DNA from: Nocardioides mangrovi
Lineage (GTDB): Bacteria; Actinomycetota; Actinomycetes; Propionibacteriales; Nocardioidaceae
Direction of reading: 5' to 3'
Length of the DNA: 64,000 nt
Assembly (NCBI RefSeq): GCF_020073815.1
Contig: NZ_JAIQZJ010000013.1
Span: forward strand, 62,001 to 126,000
The notes beneath the pieces were generated by a model. The model had not been told where the DNA came from and made no database searches. It saw nothing but the letters and a program-made list of their open reading frames with translations. Shown here in pieces: positions 25,325 through 33,155 of the stretch. Each line of letters opens with the position of its first letter. The stretch's first letter is position 1. The translations under genes and the position numbers were made by a program.

Positions 25325-25732
25325 TCAGTCGAGGGAGAGCGTGCTCTTCGCGTGCTCGCCGTACCCGGCCACGGCGCGCACCTTGATCTCGGCGTCGTCG
25401 TCGGCGCGGATCGTGGTCTTGTAGACGAAGTTGCCGTGCCGGTCGGTGGTCTCGGTCGCGCTCGTCACCGCCTCCCCGTCCTTGAGCACGGTGACCTTCC
25501 AGACCCGGCCCTTGCCCTTGCTGCTGTTGATCGTGAAGCGGACCGTCTGGTTGCGGAGCTCGCTGCCGGAGTCGCTGAGCCGGTAGGTGTACTGCGAGGT
25601 GCCGCTCGCCGTGCCGCTCGTGTACGCCGTGTCGGCGTCGGCCGCGTGGGCGGCGGTGGTGCTGGTCGCGAGGAGGGCTCCCGTGCTGGCGACGGCGACG
25701 GCTCCGGTGGTCAGTGCGTGCTTGAGGTTCAT
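25325..25732 (-). CDS. Small secreted protein of unknown function
   Basis: A 135-residue precursor with a clear Sec signal peptide (MNLKHALTTGAVAVASTGAL, cleavage likely after AAHA near residue 30). The mature ~105-residue domain has alternating beta-strand-like segments (NQTVRFTINSSKGKGRVWKV, GNFVYKTTIRADDDAEIKV) suggestive of an immunoglobulin-like or beta-sandwich fold. No catalytic motif is visible. Start ATG at 25732 with GGAACCGAC upstream. Confidence 0.75.
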   Translation of the reverse strand: MNLKHALTTGAVAVASTGALLATSTTAAHAADADTAYTSGTASGTSQYTYRLSDSGSELRNQTVRFTINSSKGKGRVWKVTVLKDGEAVTSATETTDRHGNFVYKTTIRADDDAEIKVRAVAGYGEHAKSTLSLD

Positions 25733-25892
25733 GTCGGTTCCTTCGTTGTCGGTTCGATGACAACGGGAAGGCTGGCTCCGGAAGATGACGCCTCCATGAT
25801 CCGGCGTTGTCGATTCTCGATGCGTCGGATCTCCCACCTCGCGCACAGACTCCTGCCAGCACCGGCCGAACCCGGGCGACGACGGTGAGCAC

Positions 25893-26603
25893 GTGCTCGA
25901 CTCGTCCCCGACTGGCCTGCTCGTCATGGTCGCCGACGCCCGGCTGCGCGACCCGATCGTCGCCGGACTGACCTTCGTTGGTCACGAGGTGGCGACCGCC
26001 ACCACCGGTGAGGAGGGACTGGCCGCGCTCCGCGCGCGGTGGCACGACCTGGTGGTCGTCGACGCGGTGCTGCCGGACCTCGACGGCCTGACCGTCCCCG
26101 AGCGGCTGCGCGACGACGGGCTCGCGACCGCGACGATCCTGCTCGCCGGCAGCTCGGCGCAGGAGCGGATGGCCGGCCTGGCCGCAGGCGCGGACGACTG
26201 CCTCAGCACGCCGTTCAGCCTCGACGAGCTGCTGCTGCGCGTCGAGGCCGTGCTGCGTCGCCGCGGACACCGGACCAGCAGGGTGGACCGCCGGATCGCG
26301 TACGCCGACCTCGTCCTCGACGTGGACGGGCACCAGGTGTGGCGGGCGGGCCGGCCGATCGAGCTGTCGGCGACGGAGTTCTCGTTGCTGCGCTTCCTGG
26401 TCCTGAACGCCGAGCGGGTCCTCACCCGCACCCAGATCCTCGACCACGTCTGGGACGGCGCCACGGGTCGCTCGAACATCGTGGACAGCGGCATCCGCAA
26501 CCTGCGCCGGAAGATCGAGGCCGCCAGCCCGCCGATCATCCGCACCGTCCGTGGGGTCGGGTACGCCCTCCGCGCGCCCACGCCCGCCGGCGTACGTCGC
26601 TGA
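25893..26603 (+). CDS. OmpR-family response regulator with degenerate receiver
   Basis: The 236-residue protein pairs a receiver-like domain with a winged-helix effector. The phosphoacceptor Asp is present (LVVVDAVLPDLDG), but the N-terminal acidic pair is replaced (VMVADARL has one Asp). The nearly invariant lysine of the KPF motif is Thr (CLSTPFSLDELL), and the Thr/Ser switch site reads LLAGSS. Loss of the lysine usually impairs normal phospho-signalling, so it may be regulated by other means. The DNA-binding part is complete (SATEFSLLRFLVLNAERVLTR ... NLRRKIEA ... IRTVRGVGYAL). It is directly upstream of the DUF6153 and DUF305 genes and probably controls them. Start GTG at 25893. Confidence 0.85.
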   Translation: MLDSSPTGLLVMVADARLRDPIVAGLTFVGHEVATATTGEEGLAALRARWHDLVVVDAVLPDLDGLTVPERLRDDGLATATILLAGSSAQERMAGLAAGADDCLSTPFSLDELLLRVEAVLRRRGHRTSRVDRRIAYADLVLDVDGHQVWRAGRPIELSATEFSLLRFLVLNAERVLTRTQILDHVWDGATGRSNIVDSGIRNLRRKIEAASPPIIRTVRGVGYALRAPTPAGVRR

Positions 26604-26624
26604 CCCCCGCCTAGACTCGGGGCG

Positions 26625-27056
26625 ATGACCGCGAGGCAGCGCACCGCTCCCGGACGACGTACGTCGTCGGCGGTGCTGCGCCTCGCCGCGCTGCTGCTCG
26701 CCGCGGCCGGCCTCTTCGCGATGCACGGGCTCTCGGACCACGGGGCCGCCGGGCACGCCGTGCAGGCCTCGATGTCCTCGATGACCTCGATGACCGACGC
26801 ACACGCGGACGGTCACGCCGGCCGGTCGGGACCGTCGAAGCAGCCGAGCGGGGACATGGACGGCATGGCCGGGCTGTGCCTCGCCGTGCTCGCCGGTGCC
26901 CTGCTCGCCGCGGCCGCGCTGCTCGGCGGTCCACGCCGGACGCTGCTCGACCGGCTCCGGCTCCCGCGCGAGGCCGTCCGTCAGTTCGCCTGCTGGGCGC
27001 GTGCCCGCGGACCGGCGCCGCCGGACCTGTTCCAGCTCTCCATCCAGCGGTGCTGA
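26625..27056 (+). CDS. DUF6153-like His/Met-rich membrane protein
   Basis: A 143-residue protein with an N-terminal membrane helix (LRLAALLLAAAGLFAMHGL). A linker rich in His and Met follows (MHGLSDHGAAGHAVQ, SMSSMTSMTDAHADGHAG, then GDMDGMAG), and then a second helix (LCLAVLAGALLAAAALLGG) and a basic tail. The pattern resembles actinobacterial DUF6153 proteins encoded next to DUF305 genes, and the His/Met residues suggest copper handling at the membrane. It lies 21 bases after the response regulator. Confidence 0.7.
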   Translation: MTARQRTAPGRRTSSAVLRLAALLLAAAGLFAMHGLSDHGAAGHAVQASMSSMTSMTDAHADGHAGRSGPSKQPSGDMDGMAGLCLAVLAGALLAAAALLGGPRRTLLDRLRLPREAVRQFACWARARGPAPPDLFQLSIQRC

Positions 27057-27144
27057 GGGGCCCGCGACCCGGCCGCGCGCACGCTGCGCGCTGGTCCGGT
27101 CGCTGCTGCCCGCCCACCACCGCTGACCGAGGAGAAGCACACCC

Positions 27145-27804
27145 ATGCACACGCACACCCACCGGACGACCCGTCGCGCGGCGGCGCTCGTCCTCGCCCT
27201 GACGACCGGGCTCACCCTTGCCGCCTGCGGCTCCGACGACTCGGACGCCGACGCGTCCCCGTCCGCCACCCACACCGACGCCGACGGCCAGGTCCACAAC
27301 GACGCCGACGTCGCCTTCGCGACCGAGATGATCCCGCACCACGCTCAGGCGGTGCAGATGGTCGCGATGACCCGTGGCCGACCGCTGGACCCCGCCGTAC
27401 GCCGGCTCGCCGAGGACATCCGCGCCGCCCAGACCCCGGAGATCGAGACGATGGTCGACTGGCTCACCGCCTGGGGAGAGGACGTCCCGGCCACCTCGAT
27501 GGACCATGCCCATGCCGGCCACGGCTCGGACGGGATGGACGGCATGGACATGTCCGGCACGGACGGGATGGACGACATGCCGGGGATGATGTCGACGGAG
27601 GAGATGCAGGATCTCTCCGACGCCTCCGACGACGCCTTCCAGGACATGTGGCTGCGGATGATGATCGAGCACCACGAGGGCGCCATTGAGATGGCCGGGA
27701 CCGAGAGCGAGGACGGCGTGTACGACGACGCCCTCGCGCTCGCCGACTCGATCGCGACCTCCCAGCAGCGGGAGATCGACACCATGCAGGGGCTGCTCGA
27801 CTGA
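27145..27804 (+). CDS. DUF305 lipoprotein, probable metal-binding
   Basis: A 219-residue lipoprotein precursor: hydrophobic signal and lipobox LAAC at about residues 26-29, then an acidic linker. The DUF305 ferritin-like helical domain carries its repeated signature EMIPHHAQAVQM and MIEHHEGAIEMA. Between the two halves is an insert rich in Met, His, Asp and Gly (about 115-150, e.g. DHAHAGHGSDGMDGMDMSG), typical of copper-binding sequences. It is anchored outside the membrane. It follows the DUF6153 gene and a GAGGAG ribosome site precedes the ATG. Copper binding is inferred from composition and context. Confidence 0.88.
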   Translation: MHTHTHRTTRRAAALVLALTTGLTLAACGSDDSDADASPSATHTDADGQVHNDADVAFATEMIPHHAQAVQMVAMTRGRPLDPAVRRLAEDIRAAQTPEIETMVDWLTAWGEDVPATSMDHAHAGHGSDGMDGMDMSGTDGMDDMPGMMSTEEMQDLSDASDDAFQDMWLRMMIEHHEGAIEMAGTESEDGVYDDALALADSIATSQQREIDTMQGLLD

Positions 27805-27966
27805 ACCCCGCCGTGGCGACGGCGACCCCGGCCGGGACCGGGGTCGCCGTTCGCCTGAGCCGCGACGTCGCGTGCACTGATCGTGCACTCGTCGTGCACC
27901 GGGTGCGGCTTGACTGCCGGCACGTGTCGATGTCCTTCGGCCGTGGATCGGACAGGGGAGGGTGCT

Positions 27967-28797
27967 GTGCCCTACATCAAGGTCGGCCAGGAGAACTCCG
28001 GCGACATCGAGCTCTACTACGAGGACCACGGCAGCGGTACGCCGATCGTCCTCATCCACGGCTACCCGCTCAGCGGCACCGCGTGGGAGAAGCAGCTCCC
28101 GGTGCTCCTGGAGCTGGGCCACCGGGTCATCACCTACGACCGCCGCGGGTTCGGCAGGTCGAGCCGGCCCGCCGACGGCTACGACTACGACACCTTCGCG
28201 GCCGACCTGCGGACGCTGATGGAGACGCTGGACCTCCGCGGGGCCACCCTCGTCGGGCACTCGATGGGGACGGGGGAGGTGGTGCGCTACCTCGGCGTGA
28301 ACGGCTCCGACCGCGTCGACAAGGCCGTGCTGATCTCGCCGATCCCGCCGTACCTCCTGGTTCGCGACGACGGCGAGGAGGGTGCCCCTGCGTCGCTCTT
28401 CGCCGGCTTCGTCGAGCAGGCGACCGGCGACCGGCTCGCCTACCTCCGCGGCTTCCTGGAGAACTTCTACAACTACGACGTCAACCGCGGGACGCTCGTC
28501 AGCGAGGCGGTGTTCGACGCCAGCTTCGCCGTCGCCGCCGACAGCTCCTCGATCGCCGGGGTCGCCTGCATCACCGCCTGGACCACCGACTTCCGGGACG
28601 ACGTCGCCCGGGTGGACGTGCCGGTGCTGGTGATCCACGGCAACCAGGACCGGGTGCTCCCCATCGAGCTGACCGCGGCCCGGCTGCCGGGCCTGATGAA
28701 GGACGCGGAGCTGGTCGTGGTCGACGGAGGCCCGCACGCCATCGCGTGGACCCATGCCGACCAGGTCACCACGGCGCTCACCACCTTCCTCGGCTGA
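27967..28797 (+). CDS. Alpha/beta hydrolase, non-heme chloroperoxidase type
   Basis: The 276-residue protein has the alpha/beta-hydrolase catalytic triad: Ser in GHSMGTGE (about residue 98), Asp in HGNQDRVLP and His in GGPHAIAW. An oxyanion motif LIHGYPLSG is also present. High similarity to cofactor-free haloperoxidase/perhydrolase esterases is suggested by the YDRRGFGRSS segment. It acts in the cytosol; the natural ester is unknown. The start is GTG at 27967 after GGGGAGGG; a longer frame to 27883 has a cysteine-rich N-terminus unlike the family. Confidence 0.9.
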   Translation: MPYIKVGQENSGDIELYYEDHGSGTPIVLIHGYPLSGTAWEKQLPVLLELGHRVITYDRRGFGRSSRPADGYDYDTFAADLRTLMETLDLRGATLVGHSMGTGEVVRYLGVNGSDRVDKAVLISPIPPYLLVRDDGEEGAPASLFAGFVEQATGDRLAYLRGFLENFYNYDVNRGTLVSEAVFDASFAVAADSSSIAGVACITAWTTDFRDDVARVDVPVLVIHGNQDRVLPIELTAARLPGLMKDAELVVVDGGPHAIAWTHADQVTTALTTFLG

Positions 28798-28819
28798 CCC
28801 GGTCCCACGGCGAGCAGCG

Positions 28820-29769
28820 ATGGCCGGACGGGTGCCCCTCAACGCGTTCGGCATCGCCTTCGGCACAGCCGGGCTGGCCGGCACGTGGGGCGCGGCCGCC
28901 GACGCGGGCCTCGTCCCACGGGTGGTGTCCGACATCGTCTGGGTCGCCGCCGCCGCCGCGCTCGGGCTGGTCGCCGTGCGCTACGTCCAGGGTGTCGGCG
29001 ACGTGCGCACCGCGGTCGACGACCTCCGCCACCCGGTGCTCGGCCCGTTCGCCGCGCTGGTGCCCGCCACCGGGATGCTGCTCGGCGCCCGGCTGCTCCG
29101 GGTCGACCGGACCGCCGGCGAGGTCGTCGTCCTCACCGGGGCCGTCGTCGCCGCGGTGTTCGGCTGCTGGTTCCTCACCGGCCTGCTGGCCGGCGACCGG
29201 CCACTGGTGACGGTGCACCCGGGCTACCTGCTGCCGACGACGGCCGCCCCGCTGATCGGCGCCAGGCGTACGCCGTCGCAGGCTGGCGGGAGGCCGCGAT
29301 GGCCGCGCTCGGGCTCGGCCTGCTCAGCTGGTGCCTGATCGGCGCAGTGCTTCTCGGACGCCTCGCCCTCGGCCCGCCGCTGCCATCCGCCCTCGTGCCC
29401 ACCCTGGCGATCCTCTCGGCGCCGCCGGCGGTCCTCGGCAACGCACTGCACGCGCTGGGCGACGCCACCGGCCCCGTCCAGCAGCTCATCCTCGGCACCT
29501 TCGTGCTCCTCGTCGGCGTGCAGCTGGTGCTCGTTCCGCGGTACGCCGCCCTGCCCTTCGGCCTCGGCTGGTGGGCCTACACCTTCACGGTCGCGGCCAG
29601 TGCGACGTACGCGATCCGGTGGCTGTCGGCCACCGACGACCCGCTCGGGCGGGCGCTGTCGTGGCTGGTCGTCGTCCTCGCCACGACGGTGATCGGGTCG
29701 ATCGCGGCGGCCAGCCTGACCCTGCCGCGCCGGACCTCACGGCGCGACCTCTCGAAGGAGCACGCATGA
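28820..29769 (+). pseudogene. TDT/SLAC1-family membrane transporter gene, frameshifted
   Basis: Two overlapping frames together make one typical tellurite-resistance/dicarboxylate transporter (TehA/Mae1/SLAC1-like) of about 316 residues with ten helices. Frame one covers MAGRVPLNAFGIAFGTAGLAG to HPGYLLPTTAAPLIGA. Frame two continues with QAYAVAGWREAAM, then LGLGLLSWCLIGAVLLGRL, to the stop at 29769. The junction at about 29261-29265 (GGCGCCAGGCG) needs one added base, for example a third C, to restore a single frame. The gene is therefore either inactivated or misread in sequencing. Its end overlaps the start of the next gene by four bases (ATGA), so the intact form would be coupled to the cNMP-binding oxidoreductase. 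Confidence 0.8.
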
Positions 29770-31532
29770 CCATCGACGACGCGCCGCCGACACCGCGGCT
29801 GAGCGAGGAGCAGTTCGAGCGGCTGTCGCGCTACGGCGAGCGGCAGCTCGTCGAGGAGGGGAAGGTCCTCTACAAGTCCGGCGACCGCCGCTACGACCTC
29901 TTCCTGGTCGAGACGGCGCTGATCGACGTGGTCCGGGACGCGACGGCCGTCGAGCCCGAGCACGTCGTCTACACGCGCCGGACCGGCGAGTTCACCGGCG
30001 AGCTGAGCCTGCTCACCGGCCAGACGGTCTTCCTGACCGCGCGCGTCCGGCGGGCGGGCACCGTGGTCCGCATCGACGCGGAGAGGTTCCGCGACGTCCT
30101 CGGCGAGCAGGTGGACATCGCCGACGTGGTGATCGAGGCGTTCCGGGTCCGCCGCCGGATCATCATGGACTCGGCCGCCAGCGTCCTGGAGATCGTGGGA
30201 CCGGCCGGGTCCGCCGCGACCCGGGCGCTGCGCACCTACGCCGCGCGGCTCCAGCTGCCGCACGTCTCCATCGACACCGACTCCATCGAGGGGCAGTCGG
30301 TGCTCGCGACCCACGGGCTCGCGGCCGGGGACCTGCCGGCCGCCGTCGTCTCGGACCGGCTGCTCGTGCGTGCCACCCCACGCGACCTCGCGGCCGCGAT
30401 CGGCTTCTCCTACGCCGACCACGGGGTCGACGTGGACCTCGTGGTGGTGGGCGCCGGCCCCGCCGGTCTCGCGGCCGCCGTGTACGGCGCCTCCGAGGGT
30501 CTGGTGACGGTGCTCCTCGACTCCGCCGGACCCGGTGGCCAGGCGGCCACCAGCTCCCGGATCGAGAACTACCTCGGCTTCCCCCGCGGGGTCAGCGGCG
30601 AGGAGCTGACCCGGCTCGCGCTGGTCCAGGCGCTCCGGTTCGGCGCTCCGCTCTACACGCCGTGCGAGGTCGTCGCCCTCGACGTGTCCGACCCCGGCCG
30701 GCCCTGCGTCGCCCTGGGCGACGGCACCCGACTGCGGTCCCGCGCGGTGATCGTGGCCACCGGCGCCCGCTACCGGCGGCTCGGGATCCCGGGCTGGGAG
30801 GACTACGAGGGACGCGGCGAGATCAGGTACTCGGCCACCGAGCTGGACGCCCGCGACTGCCAGTCCCGGCCGGTCACCGTCGTCGGCGGCGCCAACTCCG
30901 CGGGGCAGGCGGCGCTCTTCCTGGCCTCGCGCGGCTCGCGGGTCGACGTCGTGGTCCGCCGCGACGGGGTCGACGCGACCATGTCGGCCTACCTGGCGAG
31001 GCGGTTGGAGGCCCACCCGATGGTGCGGCTGTGGACCGGCGCCCAGGTCGTCGGGCTGCGCGGCGAGGACGCCCTGGCCGGCGTCGTCGTACGCCGCGAG
31101 GGCGTGCCGGACGAGGAGCTCGAGAGCCGCACCGTCTTCTGCTTCATCGGCGCCGAACCCGACACCGGGTGGCTCGCCCCGATTGCCCGTGACGCGGACG
31201 GCTTCGTGCTCACCGCCACCCGCCTCGGCGCGGACGAGGTGCCGGCCGGCCAGGACGTCGCGCTGCCGTTCCAGACGAGCGTGCGCCACCTCTTCTGCGT
31301 GGGCGACGTGCGCGCCGGCTCGATGAAACGGGTCGCCTCGGCCGTCGGCGAGGGTGCCAGCGCGGTCGCGTCGGTGCACCGGGTCCTGGCCGAGGACGAC
31401 CACCCCCCGTGGTCGTACTCGGCCAAGCCCAGAGCCGCGCCGAGCCGACTCAGGGGGCCGTCGTGTCCGTCGCGTGGGCCTCCGCCCACTCCAGGGCGAA
31501 GTCGGCGATCTCCTCCCAGCCCGCCTGGCTGA
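29766..31532 (+). CDS. Cyclic-nucleotide-binding domain fused to a thioredoxin-reductase-like flavoprotein
   Basis: The 588-residue protein joins an N-terminal cNMP-binding (Crp-like) domain (about 15-130: KVLYKSGDRRYDLFLVETA, TGEFTGELSLLTG) to a TrxR-like pyridine nucleotide-disulfide oxidoreductase (from about 225: VVVGAGPAGLAAAVYGASEG, VTVVGGANSAGQAALF, and the C-terminal CVGDVRAGSMKRVASAVGEG). The redox CxxC of true thioredoxin reductase (CATC) is absent; the position reads RYSATELD. It is therefore a flavin-dependent NAD(P)H enzyme without dithiol chemistry, possibly a redox sensor gated by a nucleotide. The last ~28 residues are a Pro/Arg/Ser-rich tail that runs 83 bases antisense into the next gene. 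Confidence 0.88.
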   Translation: MTIDDAPPTPRLSEEQFERLSRYGERQLVEEGKVLYKSGDRRYDLFLVETALIDVVRDATAVEPEHVVYTRRTGEFTGELSLLTGQTVFLTARVRRAGTVVRIDAERFRDVLGEQVDIADVVIEAFRVRRRIIMDSAASVLEIVGPAGSAATRALRTYAARLQLPHVSIDTDSIEGQSVLATHGLAAGDLPAAVVSDRLLVRATPRDLAAAIGFSYADHGVDVDLVVVGAGPAGLAAAVYGASEGLVTVLLDSAGPGGQAATSSRIENYLGFPRGVSGEELTRLALVQALRFGAPLYTPCEVVALDVSDPGRPCVALGDGTRLRSRAVIVATGARYRRLGIPGWEDYEGRGEIRYSATELDARDCQSRPVTVVGGANSAGQAALFLASRGSRVDVVVRRDGVDATMSAYLARRLEAHPMVRLWTGAQVVGLRGEDALAGVVVRREGVPDEELESRTVFCFIGAEPDTGWLAPIARDADGFVLTATRLGADEVPAGQDVALPFQTSVRHLFCVGDVRAGSMKRVASAVGEGASAVASVHRVLAEDDHPPWSYSAKPRAAPSRLRGPSCPSRGPPPTPGRSRRSPPSPPG

Positions 31533-32280
31533 CCAGCCGGTGCGTGCGGCCGGCGTACTCGCGGTACTCGACGAGGGCCGGCCCGCCGGCGCGCTCGTAC
31601 GTCGCCACCGTCGCCCGGCCGAGCTCCGGGGGAGTGACGTGGTCGATGCCCCCGCAGATCACCAGCAGCGGCGCCCGGTCCGGGCGGGTGTAGTCGACGC
31701 GGGTGACGCCCTTCTCCACGTCCTTCGCGGAGGCGACCTCCTCGAACATGACCCGGTTGTAGGAGTTCACGGCGTACTCCTCCCAGAGGCGGTCGGACTC
31801 CCTGCGCGAGAGGTCGTTGCCGAACGTGTAGTGGAAGTGGCGTTTCGAGATCGGCTTGGCGCCGTTCTTGCCCAGCGGGTTGGCCAGGATCGGGAGGGCG
31901 GACCGCAGGGTGCTGAACGGGGTCTTGTTCACGCCGGCCGTGGCCGCGGGAGCGAGCGCCACGCAGGCCCGGCCGAGGCCACGGTCGGCGAGCAGCGCGG
32001 TGAACAGGCCGCCGAAGGAGTGGCCCATGATCAGGGGCGGGCTCGGCAGCGCGCTGATGATCCGGTCGTAGTGGTCGGCGATCTGGGTGATGCCGATGCC
32101 CTTGAGCGGCGTGGGGTCCCGTCGTACCTCCTCGACCGTCCGGGCGTCGATCCCGGGCCAGCCGGGGACGATCACCTCGTGGCCGGCGGCGCGGAAGCGC
32201 CCCGCCCAGGTGTCCCAGCTCTTCGGGGTCATCCAGAGGCCGTGGATGAGGACGATCGGGGCCTTGTCGTCGGACGTCAT
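31450..32280 (-). CDS. Alpha/beta hydrolase
   Basis: A 276-residue alpha/beta hydrolase with oxyanion motif VLIHGLWMTPKSW, nucleophile elbow GHSFGGLF (Ser about residue 87), acid region GGIDHVTPPE and a C-terminal His (GRTHRLVSQAGWEE). It resembles the Triacylglycerol-lipase-like/AB_hydrolase_6 group common in actinobacteria; natural substrate unknown. Its ATG overlaps the stop of the upstream DUF5996 gene by four bases. Its 3' end overlaps the convergent flavoprotein gene by 83 bases. Confidence 0.88.
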   Translation of the reverse strand: MTSDDKAPIVLIHGLWMTPKSWDTWAGRFRAAGHEVIVPGWPGIDARTVEEVRRDPTPLKGIGITQIADHYDRIISALPSPPLIMGHSFGGLFTALLADRGLGRACVALAPAATAGVNKTPFSTLRSALPILANPLGKNGAKPISKRHFHYTFGNDLSRRESDRLWEEYAVNSYNRVMFEEVASAKDVEKGVTRVDYTRPDRAPLLVICGGIDHVTPPELGRATVATYERAGGPALVEYREYAGRTHRLVSQAGWEEIADFALEWAEAHATDTTAP

Positions 32281-33041
32281 GGTCTTCTCCTTCGGGGTGT
32301 CGCCAGGTCATGGATCTCGCGGAGGAACTCCCCGACGTAGGTGTCCGGGTCGAGGGCACGGCGGACGGCGGGGTAGGGGAGGACGAACTCCTCCAGCACG
32401 TCGTCGAAGTAGGCCGCCGAGCGCGGCACGTGGTCGCGGAAGCCCGGCGGCTCCGGGACGGCATGCGCGTGGAAGACGCCGTCGTCGCCGCCCGTCGACC
32501 GGAAGCCGCAGGTGGTGACCTCGCCGGCGACGGCGAGGTCGAGGGTCCCCCACACGAGACGCACCGGGCCGGTGGTCGGGCCGGCATCGGTCCGTGCCCG
32601 GGTCAGCACCCGGTGCGCGGACACCAGCGTCGCGTAGAAGAGTCGGGCGGCTTGGGCGTCGTACGGCGCGTCCGCCCGGCCCGGTGGGAGCGCGACGTCG
32701 ACCTCGACGTCGAGCTCGGCCAGCGCGGCCACGTACTCGGCGTACAGCCCGGCCACGTCGCGGGGGCCGAGCTGCAGGCGCCGCTGCCGGCCGTCGGTGA
32801 GGCGCATCTCCAGCCGGTGGTCGACGAGGTTGGCGACCAGCTCCAGCCCACCGCGGACGCCGAGCGGCAGCAGCGAGGTCGTGACGCCCACCGAGTTCAC
32901 GTAGAGCGGGAGGTCGGGCCGGTTGCGGTCTCCGGGGGTGAGGGAGGTCCGGGTCCGGCCCAGCAGCTGGCACCACAGGTGCACCGTGTCGCGGGTGCCG
33001 TGCCGCCACCGGCTGGGCAGCGCCGGCCACGCATCTGACAT
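32277..33041 (-). CDS. DUF5996 family protein
   Basis: The 254-residue protein opens with WPALPSRWRHGTRDTVHLWCQLLGRTR and NRPDLPLYVNSVGVTTSLLP, the hallmark of DUF5996, a widespread family of unknown function. Later segments include RLVWGTLDLAVAG and FHAHAVPEPPGF. A GAGGAG ribosome site precedes the ATG. It is followed by the alpha/beta hydrolase with a 4-base overlap, so the two are co-expressed. Confidence 0.85.
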   Translation of the reverse strand: MSDAWPALPSRWRHGTRDTVHLWCQLLGRTRTSLTPGDRNRPDLPLYVNSVGVTTSLLPLGVRGGLELVANLVDHRLEMRLTDGRQRRLQLGPRDVAGLYAEYVAALAELDVEVDVALPPGRADAPYDAQAARLFYATLVSAHRVLTRARTDAGPTTGPVRLVWGTLDLAVAGEVTTCGFRSTGGDDGVFHAHAVPEPPGFRDHVPRSAAYFDDVLEEFVLPYPAVRRALDPDTYVGEFLREIHDLATPRRRRP

Positions 33042-33155
33042 CGCTGCTCCTCGACAGGACCCGACGGCCCGCCGGGCGGCGACACAGCCGGCGGTGGCAG
33101 GAACCTACGCGGGCGCAGTGGACGAGCAGTTGACGCGCAGTTGACGAGGGCCGGG

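Noticed and set aside
28820..29769. Programmed ribosomal frameshifting in the TDT gene
   Set aside because: The junction GGCGCCAGGCG has no slippery heptamer, and two other single-base lesions of the same kind occur nearby, so mutation or sequencing error is simpler.
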